In this document: piece after piece, positions 26,829 through 35,390 of the stretch
Numbering within the stretch: position 1 is the stretch's first letter
Layout of the letters: the number at the start of each line of letters is the position of its first letter
Translations under genes and position numbers: made by a program
Assembly: GCA_016703065.1 (NCBI GenBank)
Contig: JADJCU010000002.1
Span: forward strand, 62,001 to 126,000
DNA length: 64,000 nt
Origin: a bacterium
Lineage (GTDB): Bacteria; Electryoneota; RPQS01
Reading direction: 5' to 3'
The notes under the pieces: model-generated
What the model was told of the DNA's origin: nothing
The model's database searches: none
What the model saw: the letters and a program-made list of their open reading frames with translations, nothing else

Positions 26829-28166
26829 ATGAAACGCATCAAGACGATCATCCAGGGTGCCGCGGGCCGCGACTTTCATAACTTCAACACGCTCTATCGG
26901 GACAACGAAACCTATGAGGTCGTGGCATTCACCGCTGCTCAGATTCCGGGTATTGATGACCGCGCGTATCCTGCGGTCCTTGCCGGTAAGCTCTATCCTA
27001 AAGGAATTCAAATTCACGCGGAAAAGGACCTCGAGAAACTGATCGAGAAGCATCAGGTAGACGAGGTCGTTTATTCATACAGCGACGTCAGGCACGAGTA
27101 TGTCATGCACTGGGCGTCGCGCATCATCGGTGCCGGTGCGCACTTCAAGCTCGTAGGCGGCCGCGATACGATGATCAAGTCCAGCAAACCCGTTGTTGCG
27201 GTTTGCGCCGTCCGCACTGGAGCTGGCAAATCACAGACCACGCGCCGAGTCGCCGAGTTGCTGAAAGCGGCTGGCAAAAAGGTCGTCGCGGTCCGTCATC
27301 CCATGCCCTATGGAGACCTGAGCAAACAGATCTGCCAACGCTTCGGTACGATTGCCGATCTCAAGAAACACAAGTGCACCATCGAGGAGATGGAAGAGTA
27401 CGAGCCGCATATCGCGCGCGGCCAGGTGATCTACGCGGGTGTCGATTACGAGAAGATTCTTCGCGAAGCGGAGAAGGAGGCCGACGTGGTGTTGTGGGAC
27501 GGCGGAAACAACGACCTGCCATTCTACAAACCCGATGTCTATATCACGGTTGCAGATCCGCTGCGGGCCGGAAATGAACTTTCGTACTATCCCGGCGAGA
27601 CGAACTTCCGCATGGCCGACGTCATCGTGCTGAACAAGATCGACAGCGCTTCCTCAGAGCAGATTCAAGCTGTGCGGCTCTCCGCGGAGAAATACAATCC
27701 GAAAGCAATGGTGATTGACGCCGCATCGCCGATTAGCGTGGATGATCCTGCCAAGATTCGCGGCAAGCGAGTATTGGTCATCGAAGATGGTCCGACGTGC
27801 ACGCACGGCGAAATGAAATACGGCGCGGGCGTCGTCGCGGCCAGGAAGTTCGGCGCGGCTGAAATGGTCGATCCCCGGCCCTACGCGGTCGGTTCGATTG
27901 CCGAGACCTTCAGAATCTATCCGGAGATTGGCTCGCTGCTTCCCGCGATGGGCTATGGTGACCAGCAGATGAAGGACCTCGAAGCGACGATTACCAAAGC
28001 GAAAGTCGACGCGGTCATTATCGCCACGCCCATCGATCTGGGCCGTGTGATCAAGATCACTAAACCGCACGTCCGCGTTCAATACGATCTGCAGGAGATT
28101 GGCCAGCCAACGCCCGAAGACGCGCTTGCTCCGATTCTCGAAGGCGGCAAGAAGCGCAAGAAGTAG
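26829..28166 (+). CDS. Cyclic 2,3-diphosphoglycerate synthetase-like GTPase
   Basis: A 445-residue cytoplasmic protein. The N-terminal part (about 1-115) has a Rossmann-like pattern (KTIIQGAAGRDFHNFNTLY), followed by a P-loop CAVRTGAGKSQTTRRV at about 126-141, a DVVLWDGGNNDLPF segment and an NKID nucleotide-specificity motif (VIVLNKIDSA). This matches the family named after the methanogen cyclic 2,3-diphosphoglycerate synthetase. In bacteria the real substrate is usually unknown. It lies 57 bp behind arginine deiminase, so the two may be co-transcribed. A strong terminator follows. Confidence 0.82.
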   Translation: MKRIKTIIQGAAGRDFHNFNTLYRDNETYEVVAFTAAQIPGIDDRAYPAVLAGKLYPKGIQIHAEKDLEKLIEKHQVDEVVYSYSDVRHEYVMHWASRIIGAGAHFKLVGGRDTMIKSSKPVVAVCAVRTGAGKSQTTRRVAELLKAAGKKVVAVRHPMPYGDLSKQICQRFGTIADLKKHKCTIEEMEEYEPHIARGQVIYAGVDYEKILREAEKEADVVLWDGGNNDLPFYKPDVYITVADPLRAGNELSYYPGETNFRMADVIVLNKIDSASSEQIQAVRLSAEKYNPKAMVIDAASPISVDDPAKIRGKRVLVIEDGPTCTHGEMKYGAGVVAARKFGAAEMVDPRPYAVGSIAETFRIYPEIGSLLPAMGYGDQQMKDLEATITKAKVDAVIIATPIDLGRVIKITKPHVRVQYDLQEIGQPTPEDALAPILEGGKKRKK

Positions 28167-28185
28167 TTTAGTCCGGAAGTGCATC

Positions 28186-28223
28186 AACAGGAACGCCTGA
28201 CCGCAAGGTCAGGCGTTCCTGTT
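28186..28223. terminator. Strong bidirectional terminator with GCAA tetraloop
   Basis: AACAGGAACGCCTGACC pairs perfectly over 17 bp with the right arm across a GCAA (GNRA) tetraloop, with TT(T) at the 3' end on the plus strand. It separates the plus-strand GTPase gene from the convergent acyl-CoA dehydrogenase gene. Confidence 0.8.
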
Positions 28224-28273
28224 TCTGATGTCCCAGTCATCGTCCGTGACAACAGGGCGCGAAAGCGATGAAG

Positions 28274-29422
28274 CTATCCCTTCACGAGCGTGTTACCAAT
28301 CACCAACCGCTGAATCTGATTGGTTCCCTCGTAAATCTGCGTGATCTTTGCGTCGCGCATATACTTCTCAATCGGATAGTCGCGCATGTACCCGTACCCG
28401 CCGAACACCTGCACGGCATCCGTCGTCACTTTCATCGCGACATCCGACGCCAGCAGTTTGCTCATGGCGCTGTAGCGGGAGATGTCCTTATTGCCTGCGT
28501 CAATATGCCGTGCCGTCTGATAGAGTAGCGCCCGCGCCGATTCAATCGACGTGGCCATGTCGGCCAGCATGAACTGAATCGCCTGCAGATTCAAGATCGG
28601 ATGTCCGAATTGAAAGCGATGCCGCGCGTAATCCACAGCCAAGTCAAATGCGCCCTGCGCGATACCCAGCGCCTGCGCTGCCACACCGGGTCGCGACTTG
28701 TCGAGCGTTTTCATCGCCACGATGAACCCTTCACCGTCACGGCCGATGCGATTCACGGCCGGAACGCGGCAGTCATTGAAAACGATCTCGTTGGTCGCCG
28801 AAGCGCGAATACCCATTTTGTCCTCGTGCTTCCCAACGCTGAAGCCCGGAAAGTCGTCTTGCACGATAAATGCCGTTGTGCCGCGCGAACCCTTTGTCGG
28901 ATCAGTCACCGCGATGATTGTATAAACGTGCGCAACTCCGCCGTTCGTGATGAAGATCTTCGAGCCGTTGAGAATGTAATCGTCTCCGTCCCGCACAGCG
29001 CGCGTCCGCATCGACCCTGCATCACTGCCGGCGTTGGGTTCGGTGAGACCAAAGGCCGCGAGATACTTCCCCTCGGCAAGATCAGGCAAATAGCGCGTCT
29101 GCTGCTCCTCATTCGCGCTGAGCAGAATTGGGAATGTGCCGAGCGCCGATGCCGCCAGTGCGAGCGTAATGCCGCCGCACGCCTTCGACAGCTCTTCCGT
29201 CACAATGGCCAGTTCAAACACTCCCATTCCAAGACCGCCGAACTCCTCGGGAATCACAATTCCAAACAGACCGGATTCCGCGAACACCTTGACAATATCC
29301 CACGGAAACGTCCCATCTCGGTCATACTGCGCCGCCACCGGGCGAATCTTCTCTTCAGCGATCTTACGCGCGAGGTCTCGCAACGCCTTCTGGTCTTCAG
29401 TCAGGAAGTAATCCAATTCCAT
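28274..29422 (-). CDS. Acyl-CoA dehydrogenase (short/medium-chain type)
   Basis: The ATG at 29422 (MELDYFLTEDQKALRDLARK) is chosen since the family begins here and the longer frame to 29512 adds an unlikely tail. The 382-residue length is normal. The N-terminal helical, middle beta (AFGLTEPNAGSDAGSMRTRAV) and C-terminal helical domains are visible, with the FAD contacts near FITNGG and QVFGGYGYMRDYPIEKYMRDAKITQIYEGTNQIQRLVI. The catalytic Glu is expected at IYEGT. It oxidises acyl-CoA to trans-2-enoyl-CoA with an electron-transfer flavoprotein as acceptor (not in this window). It appears monocistronic. Confidence 0.92.
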   Translation of the reverse strand: MELDYFLTEDQKALRDLARKIAEEKIRPVAAQYDRDGTFPWDIVKVFAESGLFGIVIPEEFGGLGMGVFELAIVTEELSKACGGITLALAASALGTFPILLSANEEQQTRYLPDLAEGKYLAAFGLTEPNAGSDAGSMRTRAVRDGDDYILNGSKIFITNGGVAHVYTIIAVTDPTKGSRGTTAFIVQDDFPGFSVGKHEDKMGIRASATNEIVFNDCRVPAVNRIGRDGEGFIVAMKTLDKSRPGVAAQALGIAQGAFDLAVDYARHRFQFGHPILNLQAIQFMLADMATSIESARALLYQTARHIDAGNKDISRYSAMSKLLASDVAMKVTTDAVQVFGGYGYMRDYPIEKYMRDAKITQIYEGTNQIQRLVIGNTLVKG

Positions 29423-29936
29423 GTCAGGGATACTCTCTATTGTATGCGATTGTAAACCAACACAATGTATAAAATCCCCGCGAGATACAAAAGCACCAAA
29501 TCTCACAAACAAAATGTGATAATATCAGGCGGAATTGTTGGGAATGCTGAAGTTGGGGGAATTGGAAGAGAGGCGACGCAGCGGAAGTAGCATCGGATCC
29601 CTGAATTGCGTGAACCACGTTGCAAGTTCGTTTCTCTCTCAGTATATTTGTCATAACACACGCACCCAAGCGGGGTTTCCCCTTGGCAAGCACCTTTGAA
29701 CGAGCGAATCCTCGGCTTTGTAAGCGGAAGATTCGCTCGTTTTTCTCTCAATGTCTATGTGAGCCTCAAGATAGAACTCATCAAACACCGCTGCAATTGC
29801 TCCGGCGGCAGCGAGGCAGACTGACATCGCTTGGCGCCATGGACTGCCGCCCAAGGTTCAGCCTGAAGACGTTCTCGTTGCTTAGAAGAAAACAGCTCAT
29901 ATTCGAGCAGGTATCTTGGACACAGGAGGACTCTCA
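29423..29936. other. Intergenic region with an unassigned promoter-terminator pair
   Basis: About 510 bp without a credible protein gene. The promoter of the acyl-CoA dehydrogenase gene must be on the minus strand in its left part. A plus-strand promoter-terminator pair at 29620-29746 is listed separately as a small RNA candidate. Confidence 0.5.
29655..29746 (+). ncRNA. Candidate small RNA with its own promoter and terminator
   Basis: A sigma-70-like promoter (-35 TTGCAA at 29620-29625, 17 nt, -10 TATATT at 29643-29648) is followed after about 50 nt by a terminator: AACGAGCGAATC at 29699-29710, a 19-nt loop, GATTCGCTCGTT at 29730-29741 and then TTTCTC. No plus-strand gene precedes this terminator. 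The transcript would be about 90 nt and includes a small GGGG/CCCC hairpin near 29671. Its extent is predicted from these signals alone and it does not match any RNA family I recognise. Confidence 0.4.
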
Positions 29937-30539
29937 ATGAAGCGATACATGAGCTCAATAGTAATCTTATGCGTGATGGTCGTTGAATGGGGCCTCGACG
30001 CGACGCGGTTGGTTGCGGGTAGCGGCGTATCATTGCCTCACAAGCGATTCACCATGGCCATGTTTGGAGCGGGCGCGGGACAGCCACAAGACGCCGGTAA
30101 ACACGGGCGAAGCCACTGGACATCTATTAATTGGGAAGTTGTGCTTCACAAGACTGAACACGAATTGTGTTTCAGATTCGGCGCTTTGACGGTGTGGAAG
30201 ATTGATTTCATCAGTGAAGACACTCACTCCGATCACGACTTCACAGATTTCGGCGTGCTATACGGACGAACAGAGTCTTGGGGAAAGTGGGCCGCTTTTC
30301 ACGCGAGCTTAGGCGTCGCGTTGGTGGGCGGCGAGACTTATGAAAGTGGGGAAAGAGAAGGACCTGACGGCCCCCCGACGGATCGCTTCGTCACAGTTGG
30401 TGCTCCGTGGGACATCACTGCGATTGTCACGCCTACTAGGCAACTTGGGCTAGGGTGGAAGTACTGGGGGAATCTGAATGCCAAGAACTCGTTTTCAGCA
30501 TGGAGCGTTGTATTAGTTGCAATCTCGCCGGGGCTGTAA
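29937..30539 (+). CDS. Small exported protein of unknown function
   Basis: The ATG at 29937 follows AGGAGG by 7 nt, so this start is preferred over 29916. The 200-residue product begins with a hydrophobic signal (SSIVILCVMVVEWGLDA) and continues with alternating strands rich in Gly, Trp and Phe (WTSINWEVVL, FRFGALTVWKIDFI, WAAFHASLGVALVGG, LGLGWKYWGNLN) that would fit a small beta-barrel or secreted beta protein. No family is recognised. It is a single gene framed by a terminator on each side. Confidence 0.6.
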   Translation: MKRYMSSIVILCVMVVEWGLDATRLVAGSGVSLPHKRFTMAMFGAGAGQPQDAGKHGRSHWTSINWEVVLHKTEHELCFRFGALTVWKIDFISEDTHSDHDFTDFGVLYGRTESWGKWAAFHASLGVALVGGETYESGEREGPDGPPTDRFVTVGAPWDITAIVTPTRQLGLGWKYWGNLNAKNSFSAWSVVLVAISPGL

Positions 30540-30601
30540 ATCTCGTGGCGGCATCCGCTGTGTTTTACACGTATTTGTCATTGAAAAGGATGCGACTGCA
30601 A

Positions 30602-30632
30602 AAAGCCCGCGGCAAACACCTCGGGCTTTCCT
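30602..30632. terminator. Terminator between convergent genes
   Basis: AAAGCCCG (30602-30609) and CGGGCTTT (30622-30629) pair across a 12-nt loop. CCTTTCTC follows on the plus strand and TTTTTGC on the minus strand, so it can serve both the small exported protein gene and the FabV-like gene. Confidence 0.7.
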
Positions 30633-30697
30633 TTCTCAACGCTATCACCCATTCACGCTGTAGCGCCAGCGGCACCGCGTCCACCGTCCACGTTGAC

Positions 30698-31843
30698 TTA
30701 CATCTCGATCCAGTTCTTCCAATAGAATTCACTGGATGAATCGTCGTTCAATCTCTGCACAATCTGCCAATACCACTCCTCGAGCGGAATCTCGTGTTCG
30801 TCGAGTCGTGGAAACGGATTGTACGTGCCACCGGACAACGCCCGGCCGATCTGATCGAGCGTGCCGAGCGCAAGTTCCGGGACGTCACGCATTCTGATCC
30901 CCGACAGCTTCATCATCTTCTCAAAAACATACGACTGTGGAATCGCACCGGGAATAAACCCCAAGGCTCGTGTCCGCATCACTGGCAGGAACAGATCGAG
31001 CACGATTCTGCCGTGACCATACGCCTTGATCGTGTCCGCTTGCAGAAACTCCTTCGGCAAGTAGAGACTCGTCGAATATGGCCCCTGTCGCCCGTAATAT
31101 GGACTCTCCGGATCGCGGCTGATAACGTCGAGACTGCCCCGCCAATCGATATAGCCCGTAACGCGCACCTTGATACCCGCATCGGCAAGTCTCTGCGGAA
31201 ACTCAACCGCCATGCGACCCATGATATGCCGGGTGTTCTCAATCTGCTGGTCCGTCAAATAGCCGAGCTTGTATTGGAACAGCCCCTCGTCATCGACGTC
31301 CTTCACGTAGATTGGCGGCATTCCGGGCAGCATTCCGGCCATCGCTGCGGCCACGCAATTGATGTAAACAACCTCTTTGGCGCCAGCCTCCTTCAAGGCC
31401 TGCAAAACCCAATCGAACGACTGCCCTTCAAGGGACATCCCGTCATTCGACAAATGGTAACGCGACCCGAACCCCATGTTCTCTGCGCGGTGCACCATCT
31501 GCTTGCCCATCTCGAAGCCCACCGACCGCGACAGGTCGCGCGCAAGCACGGTCACGCTTCCGTCAACTGCCGTGAATCGCCGTACGGCGCTTTCGATCGC
31601 TCCGCCAAGTCCCGGACCCGTCGCGCCCGCAAGCACGAAGTGCCGCCCGCGAATCCAATCCAGTCCGTACTGACCGTAGGGAATCAGTTCATTGTGCCGT
31701 GACCAGATCCGATCAAGCAGGTCCGTCGCCTCTTGCGGATAACGGGCAACCTGTTCAGAGGAAGGGCGGGGAACAACTGCCTGATACTCTTTGATTCGAA
31801 GTCCGGGATGGGGCTGGGCAAATGGGGAAGGGGACTGGATCAT
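30698..31843 (-). CDS. FabV/trans-2-enoyl-CoA reductase-like Rossmann protein (divergent)
   Basis: A 381-residue cytoplasmic protein with a dinucleotide-binding start FVLAGATGPGLGGAIESAVRRF (about residues 68-89) followed by GSVTVLARDLS. The later parts IPQSYVFEKMMKLSGIRMRDVPELALGTLDQIGRAL and LDEHEIPLEEWYWQIVQRL resemble, in order and wording, the C-terminal half of the enoyl reductases FabV/TER. However, the tyrosine in KAYGHGRIVLDL lacks the lysine nine residues later that those enzymes use. The assignment is therefore tentative and the activity unknown; it could reduce or bind an acyl-CoA-type substrate. It stands alone on the minus strand, ending at a bidirectional terminator. Confidence 0.45.
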   Translation of the reverse strand: MIQSPSPFAQPHPGLRIKEYQAVVPRPSSEQVARYPQEATDLLDRIWSRHNELIPYGQYGLDWIRGRHFVLAGATGPGLGGAIESAVRRFTAVDGSVTVLARDLSRSVGFEMGKQMVHRAENMGFGSRYHLSNDGMSLEGQSFDWVLQALKEAGAKEVVYINCVAAAMAGMLPGMPPIYVKDVDDEGLFQYKLGYLTDQQIENTRHIMGRMAVEFPQRLADAGIKVRVTGYIDWRGSLDVISRDPESPYYGRQGPYSTSLYLPKEFLQADTIKAYGHGRIVLDLFLPVMRTRALGFIPGAIPQSYVFEKMMKLSGIRMRDVPELALGTLDQIGRALSGGTYNPFPRLDEHEIPLEEWYWQIVQRLNDDSSSEFYWKNWIEM

Positions 31844-31960
31844 TCTGGTCGGGGGTGTTCAATTAGGGCGAACTTGTTCAAACAAACTGTCCGAAAATAT
31901 ACGGATTCCCGACCCGAGGGGCAATTCCAACGACAAGATGAAATTAAGTCCAATTAAATC

Positions 31961-31992
31961 AAAAAAATAGCCCTCCGAAATCGCGGAGGGCT
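31961..31992 (-). terminator. Rho-independent terminator of the hyp operon
   Basis: AGCCCTCCG and CGGAGGGCT form a perfect 9-bp stem with a 6-nt loop. On the minus strand it is followed by AT7, a strong T-run. It lies 24 bp after the hypB stop. Confidence 0.85.
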
Positions 31993-32015
31993 TGCTTCAC
32001 CCAAGAGAATTCCGC

Positions 32016-32714
32016 TCACGACACATCATGCCTTGCCCCAACGTGCCGTGCTTGCAGCTCTTGCCTCCCGTGCTCCAACCACTCAATCCAAGTCCCCAAA
32101 CCAATCCCCGTCTTCGCCGACACCGGGAATACAATCATGTCGCCGTTGACGGTCGAGATGCGTTCGCGCAGAAGCGGCACACTCACGTCGAGGTACGGAA
32201 GCAAATCGAGCTTATTCAGCAGACAAGCCTGACATTCCCGAAACATCAGTGGGTACTTCACGGGCTTGTCCTCACCTTCAGGCAGCGACAACACCACGAC
32301 TTTACGATGCTCTCCGAGGTAGAATTCCGCCGGACACACCAAATTACCGATATTTTCGATGAACAAGTAGTCAAGCTCATGAATCGGCAGCTGCTCAATC
32401 GCCGCGCGCACAAAATGCGATCCAACATGGCAGTCGCCTCCAAACGGTTCAGTATTCGCTTGGACGACGGGCACACCGAGTGGGGCCAGCCGCTCGCTGT
32501 CCAAGGTCGATGTAATATCCCCTTCAAGCACGGCACAGCGAAGTCCGCGGCTTTGCAGAAGGTCAATCGTCTTTGCCAGGAGCGTCGTCTTTCCCGCGCC
32601 CGGTGAACTCATGAGGTTCACAACAAACACCCCTGCGGCCTCAAATGTCTGGCGGTTTGTAGCTGCGAGCGCATCGCTCTCTTCAAGCAGATTAGTTAAT
32701 ACAGGGATCCGCAT
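32016..32714 (-). CDS. hypB: Hydrogenase nickel-insertion GTPase HypB
   Basis: A 232-residue GTPase that helps deliver nickel to the [NiFe] large subunit. The P-loop SSPGAGKTTLL (about 37-47), EGDI, the metal-site region CHVGSHF and LNKLDLLPY are conserved. The histidine-rich nickel storage tail seen in some HypB proteins is absent. It overlaps hypA by 23 bp and is the last gene of the hyp cluster. Confidence 0.93.
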   Translation of the reverse strand: MRIPVLTNLLEESDALAATNRQTFEAAGVFVVNLMSSPGAGKTTLLAKTIDLLQSRGLRCAVLEGDITSTLDSERLAPLGVPVVQANTEPFGGDCHVGSHFVRAAIEQLPIHELDYLFIENIGNLVCPAEFYLGEHRKVVVLSLPEGEDKPVKYPLMFRECQACLLNKLDLLPYLDVSVPLLRERISTVNGDMIVFPVSAKTGIGLGTWIEWLEHGRQELQARHVGARHDVS

Positions 32715-33072
32715 GATCCGGCTCCTCGAGTGTTGTCGTTATGTCCACAATAGTCAGTCCCCGGCCCTGCACGATGGTGACATGGGCAGATCGGCACGCC
32801 GGACAAAGGAACACCGGTTGTGCCACAGTGAACTTCTGTGCGCAGTCATCGCAGACGCAGCGCACGTCCTCTTCCTCAATCGTCAGTCCGGCATTCGGCA
32901 GGCCGCCATCTGATTTAATGGCATTGAACAGGAACGTCAGCGTTTCTGTCACAACTGCATCGAGCTTTCCGACCCGCAACCGCACGTCAGTCACATCTTG
33001 GCCCTTCGTCTCATCGGCCAGAGCCTTGTGCACTCCGCTAATTATGCACCGTGCGAGGTACAACTCATGCAT
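32692..33072 (-). CDS. hypA: Hydrogenase nickel-insertion protein HypA
   Basis: The ATG at 33072 is chosen because HypA must begin MHE: the His at position 2 binds nickel. The frame is open three codons further. The 126-residue product has a zinc-binding region made of CVCDDC and CPAC. It hands nickel to the hydrogenase together with HypB. It starts 2 bp after the hypE stop and overlaps hypB. Confidence 0.93.
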   Translation of the reverse strand: MHELYLARCIISGVHKALADETKGQDVTDVRLRVGKLDAVVTETLTFLFNAIKSDGGLPNAGLTIEEEDVRCVCDDCAQKFTVAQPVFLCPACRSAHVTIVQGRGLTIVDITTTLEEPDHADPCIN

Positions 33073-33074
33073 GG

Positions 33075-34087
33075 TCAACAAATCCTCGGCAAGAGTTCGC
33101 CGCTTGGCCGTTGCAGTCTTCGCATTCCGCCAAGTGCCGTTTGCACCCGCACTACACCCCTATCGTCCTCAGTAATCTCTCCGATCTTCATTGCTTGTGC
33201 GCCGTCACTGGTGCCTCGCAACGTGTCGAGTACAGCGTCTGCGTCAGACTGCGCGACGACCATCACGGCCTTTCCCTCGTTTGCCAGATGCATCGGATCA
33301 AAACCGAGCAAGTCACAAACCGCTCGCGTCTCGCGTCGCACCGGCACGTCGCCTTCTCGCACCACCAGACCGCACTCAAAATCCTGCGCAAGCTCGTCGA
33401 GTACCGCTGCCAGCCCTCCACGAGTCGGATCTCGCATCCATTTGACGCTCCGATGCGACGTTAGCACGGCGCCAACCATGTCCACCAGCGGTGCACAGTC
33501 ACTCAATATCTGCGATTCAAACCGCAATCCGTCGCGTGCGCCCAGAATCGCGATCGCGTGGTCGCCCACAGTCCCCGTAACGAGGATCGCATCGCCGGGT
33601 AGAATGCGCTCGGCCGACAATCCCAACCCGAGTGGCACGCTGCCGATGCCCGCTGTATTAATATACATCCCGTCGCATTGACCACGCGGCACAACTTTGG
33701 TGTCGCCGGTCACGACCTCTACGCCGATGCTCGTCGCGGTGTCTGCGATAGATCCAACAATGCGTTCCAAGGTTGCCAGCGGCAGCCCTCTTCAAGAATC
33801 AGTCCCAGCGAAAGGTATAGTGGTGTCGCTCCCATGACCAGCAAGTCATTCACGGTTCCACACACGGAGAGCTTTCCAATATCGCCGCCCGCAAACTCGA
33901 TCGGCTGCACAACAAACGAATCTGTTGTGAACACGACGTTCTTCGCATTCCAATCGAGTATCGCGCCATCCATCAGCTGTCCGCGAGTGCCGTTCTGCAA
34001 CCGCGCCGCAATCCGATCACGAATCAGCGTGCGCATGGCCGTTCCGCCCGCGCCATGACCAAGCGTGATGAATTGCTCGCTACGCAT
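33075..34087 (-). CDS. hypE: Hydrogenase maturation protein HypE (apparent frameshift)
   Basis: Two frames join into a 337-residue protein: the N-terminal part MRSEQFITLGHGAGGTAM...SLGLILEEG and the C-terminal part ...LATLERIVGSIADTATSIGVEVVTGDTKVV. Adding one G in the run at 33786-33788 restores continuity (EEGLPLATLERIV). HypE dehydrates the carbamoyl group carried on its C-terminal Cys into cyanide for the active-site iron; the end PRIC is intact. It overlaps hypD by 8 bp. Confidence 0.9.
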
Positions 34088-35171
34088 GGATCGGCTCAAA
34101 GTGAAAAACCGCCGCACATGCGCCCTCGGAAGAGACCATGCAGGCGCCCGCCGGACTCTCCGGTGTGCACGCCTTGCCAAAGAGCGGGCAGTTTCTTGGA
34201 TGCAGCGCGCCCCGCAGCACGTCACCGCATTTGCACGCCGGATGCTCTCTGGCTGCGGGCAATTCGATGGGCAGCAAGCCAGCATCCCATTCGCTGTATT
34301 CGTTGCGCAACACCAACCCGCTCTTTGGAATCACTCCGAGGCCGCGCCATTCGCAGTCGACTTGCGCGAAGTGTCTTCGCATCAAGTCTTGCGCGACTTC
34401 ATTCCCGTTTCGTGTGACCGCGCGCGCATAACGATTCTCGATAACTGCCTGTCCTGATGCACATTGACTCGCCAAAGACAAGACGGTCTCAAGAATGTCG
34501 AGCGGCTCAAAGCCCGACACGGAGCACGGGACACGTAACTCACGCCCAATAAAATCGAACGCATCACTGCCCACAACCGTCGTCACGTGCCCGGGGAGGA
34601 TCAGTCCGTCGATCTGCGTCTCGGCGCTCGACAACAGAACTCGCAGCGCTTCCGGCATCGTCTTCAGCGCTGACAGAATCTTGAAGTTCTTCACACCGCG
34701 CGTCACAGCATCTGCCAGTGTCGCCGCCAACGTACACGCAGTCGTCTCAAAACCGATGCCAAGAAAGACGATCTCCGTGTCACGATGTGCATCTGCGAAA
34801 TCGAGCGCATCCGCTGCTGAATAGAAAACGCGCACGGGAATGCCCCGCGCGCGTGCTTCTGCAAGACTGATGTATGAACCCGGCACGCGAATCAAATCGC
34901 CAAAAGTCGCCAGCGTAACTCCGTGTTGCTCCGCAAGTGCGATTGCATGATCGATGAATCCGCACGGCGTAACACAGACGGGACAGCCGGGTCCTGAACA
35001 AAGCTCAATCGATTCGGGCAGCAGATCGTGAATCGCAAAACGATAAATCGTGGCTGTGTGTCCGCCGCACACTTCCATGAATCTCAGCTTTCGTGAAACG
35101 CTTAGCGACTGCAGCCGCCTTAAGACCGCCGAAATCAGATCGGCGTCACGGAAACCGCTCAGCGCCTTCAC
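34080..35171 (-). CDS. hypD: Hydrogenase maturation protein HypD
   Basis: A 363-residue iron-sulfur protein that with HypC forms the scaffold on which Fe(CN)2CO is made. Motifs: MEVCGGHTATIYRF (about 32-45), ELCSGPGCPVCVTPCGF (about 56-72), GFETTA and the C-terminal [4Fe-4S] ligands within CKCGDVLRGALHPRNCPLFG...CTP. Its ATG overlaps the hypC stop by 4 bp and its 3' end overlaps hypE. Confidence 0.95.
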   Translation of the reverse strand: MKALSGFRDADLISAVLRRLQSLSVSRKLRFMEVCGGHTATIYRFAIHDLLPESIELCSGPGCPVCVTPCGFIDHAIALAEQHGVTLATFGDLIRVPGSYISLAEARARGIPVRVFYSAADALDFADAHRDTEIVFLGIGFETTACTLAATLADAVTRGVKNFKILSALKTMPEALRVLLSSAETQIDGLILPGHVTTVVGSDAFDFIGRELRVPCSVSGFEPLDILETVLSLASQCASGQAVIENRYARAVTRNGNEVAQDLMRRHFAQVDCEWRGLGVIPKSGLVLRNEYSEWDAGLLPIELPAAREHPACKCGDVLRGALHPRNCPLFGKACTPESPAGACMVSSEGACAAVFHFEPIHA

Positions 35172-35389
35172 TCGCCCTCCCGCACAAGCTCCTTAAGCAG
35201 ATCAAGCGTCTTGAGGGCTTCGCGCTCATCTACCACCGTCAGGGCGAAACCAGCGTGTACCAATACATAATCCCCACAGCGCGCCTCGGGTGTCATCGTT
35301 AGCATAATGAAAATCTGAACTCCGCCGCTTTCCACAATGCCCCGGCCGCTATTGACCGCCGTAAGCTTCATCGGCACAGCAAGACACAT
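35168..35389 (-). CDS. hypC: Hydrogenase assembly chaperone HypC
   Basis: The start at 35389 gives MCLAVPMKL, the invariant HypC N-terminus in which Cys2 binds the iron precursor; upstream codons in the same frame belong to the hypF overlap. The 73-residue product has the usual short beta-barrel with DYVLVHAGFALTVVDEREA. It starts 1 bp after hypF stops and overlaps hypD by 4 bp. Confidence 0.93.
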   Translation of the reverse strand: MCLAVPMKLTAVNSGRGIVESGGVQIFIMLTMTPEARCGDYVLVHAGFALTVVDEREALKTLDLLKELVREGE

Positions 35390-35390
35390 G

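Noticed and set aside
28601..29455. A 284-codon plus-strand frame
   Set aside because: Antisense to a full-length acyl-CoA dehydrogenase; no recognisable domain.
30794..31702. A 302-codon plus-strand frame
   Set aside because: Antisense to the FabV-like gene. The minus-strand reading has a Rossmann motif and family-like blocks; this one has none.
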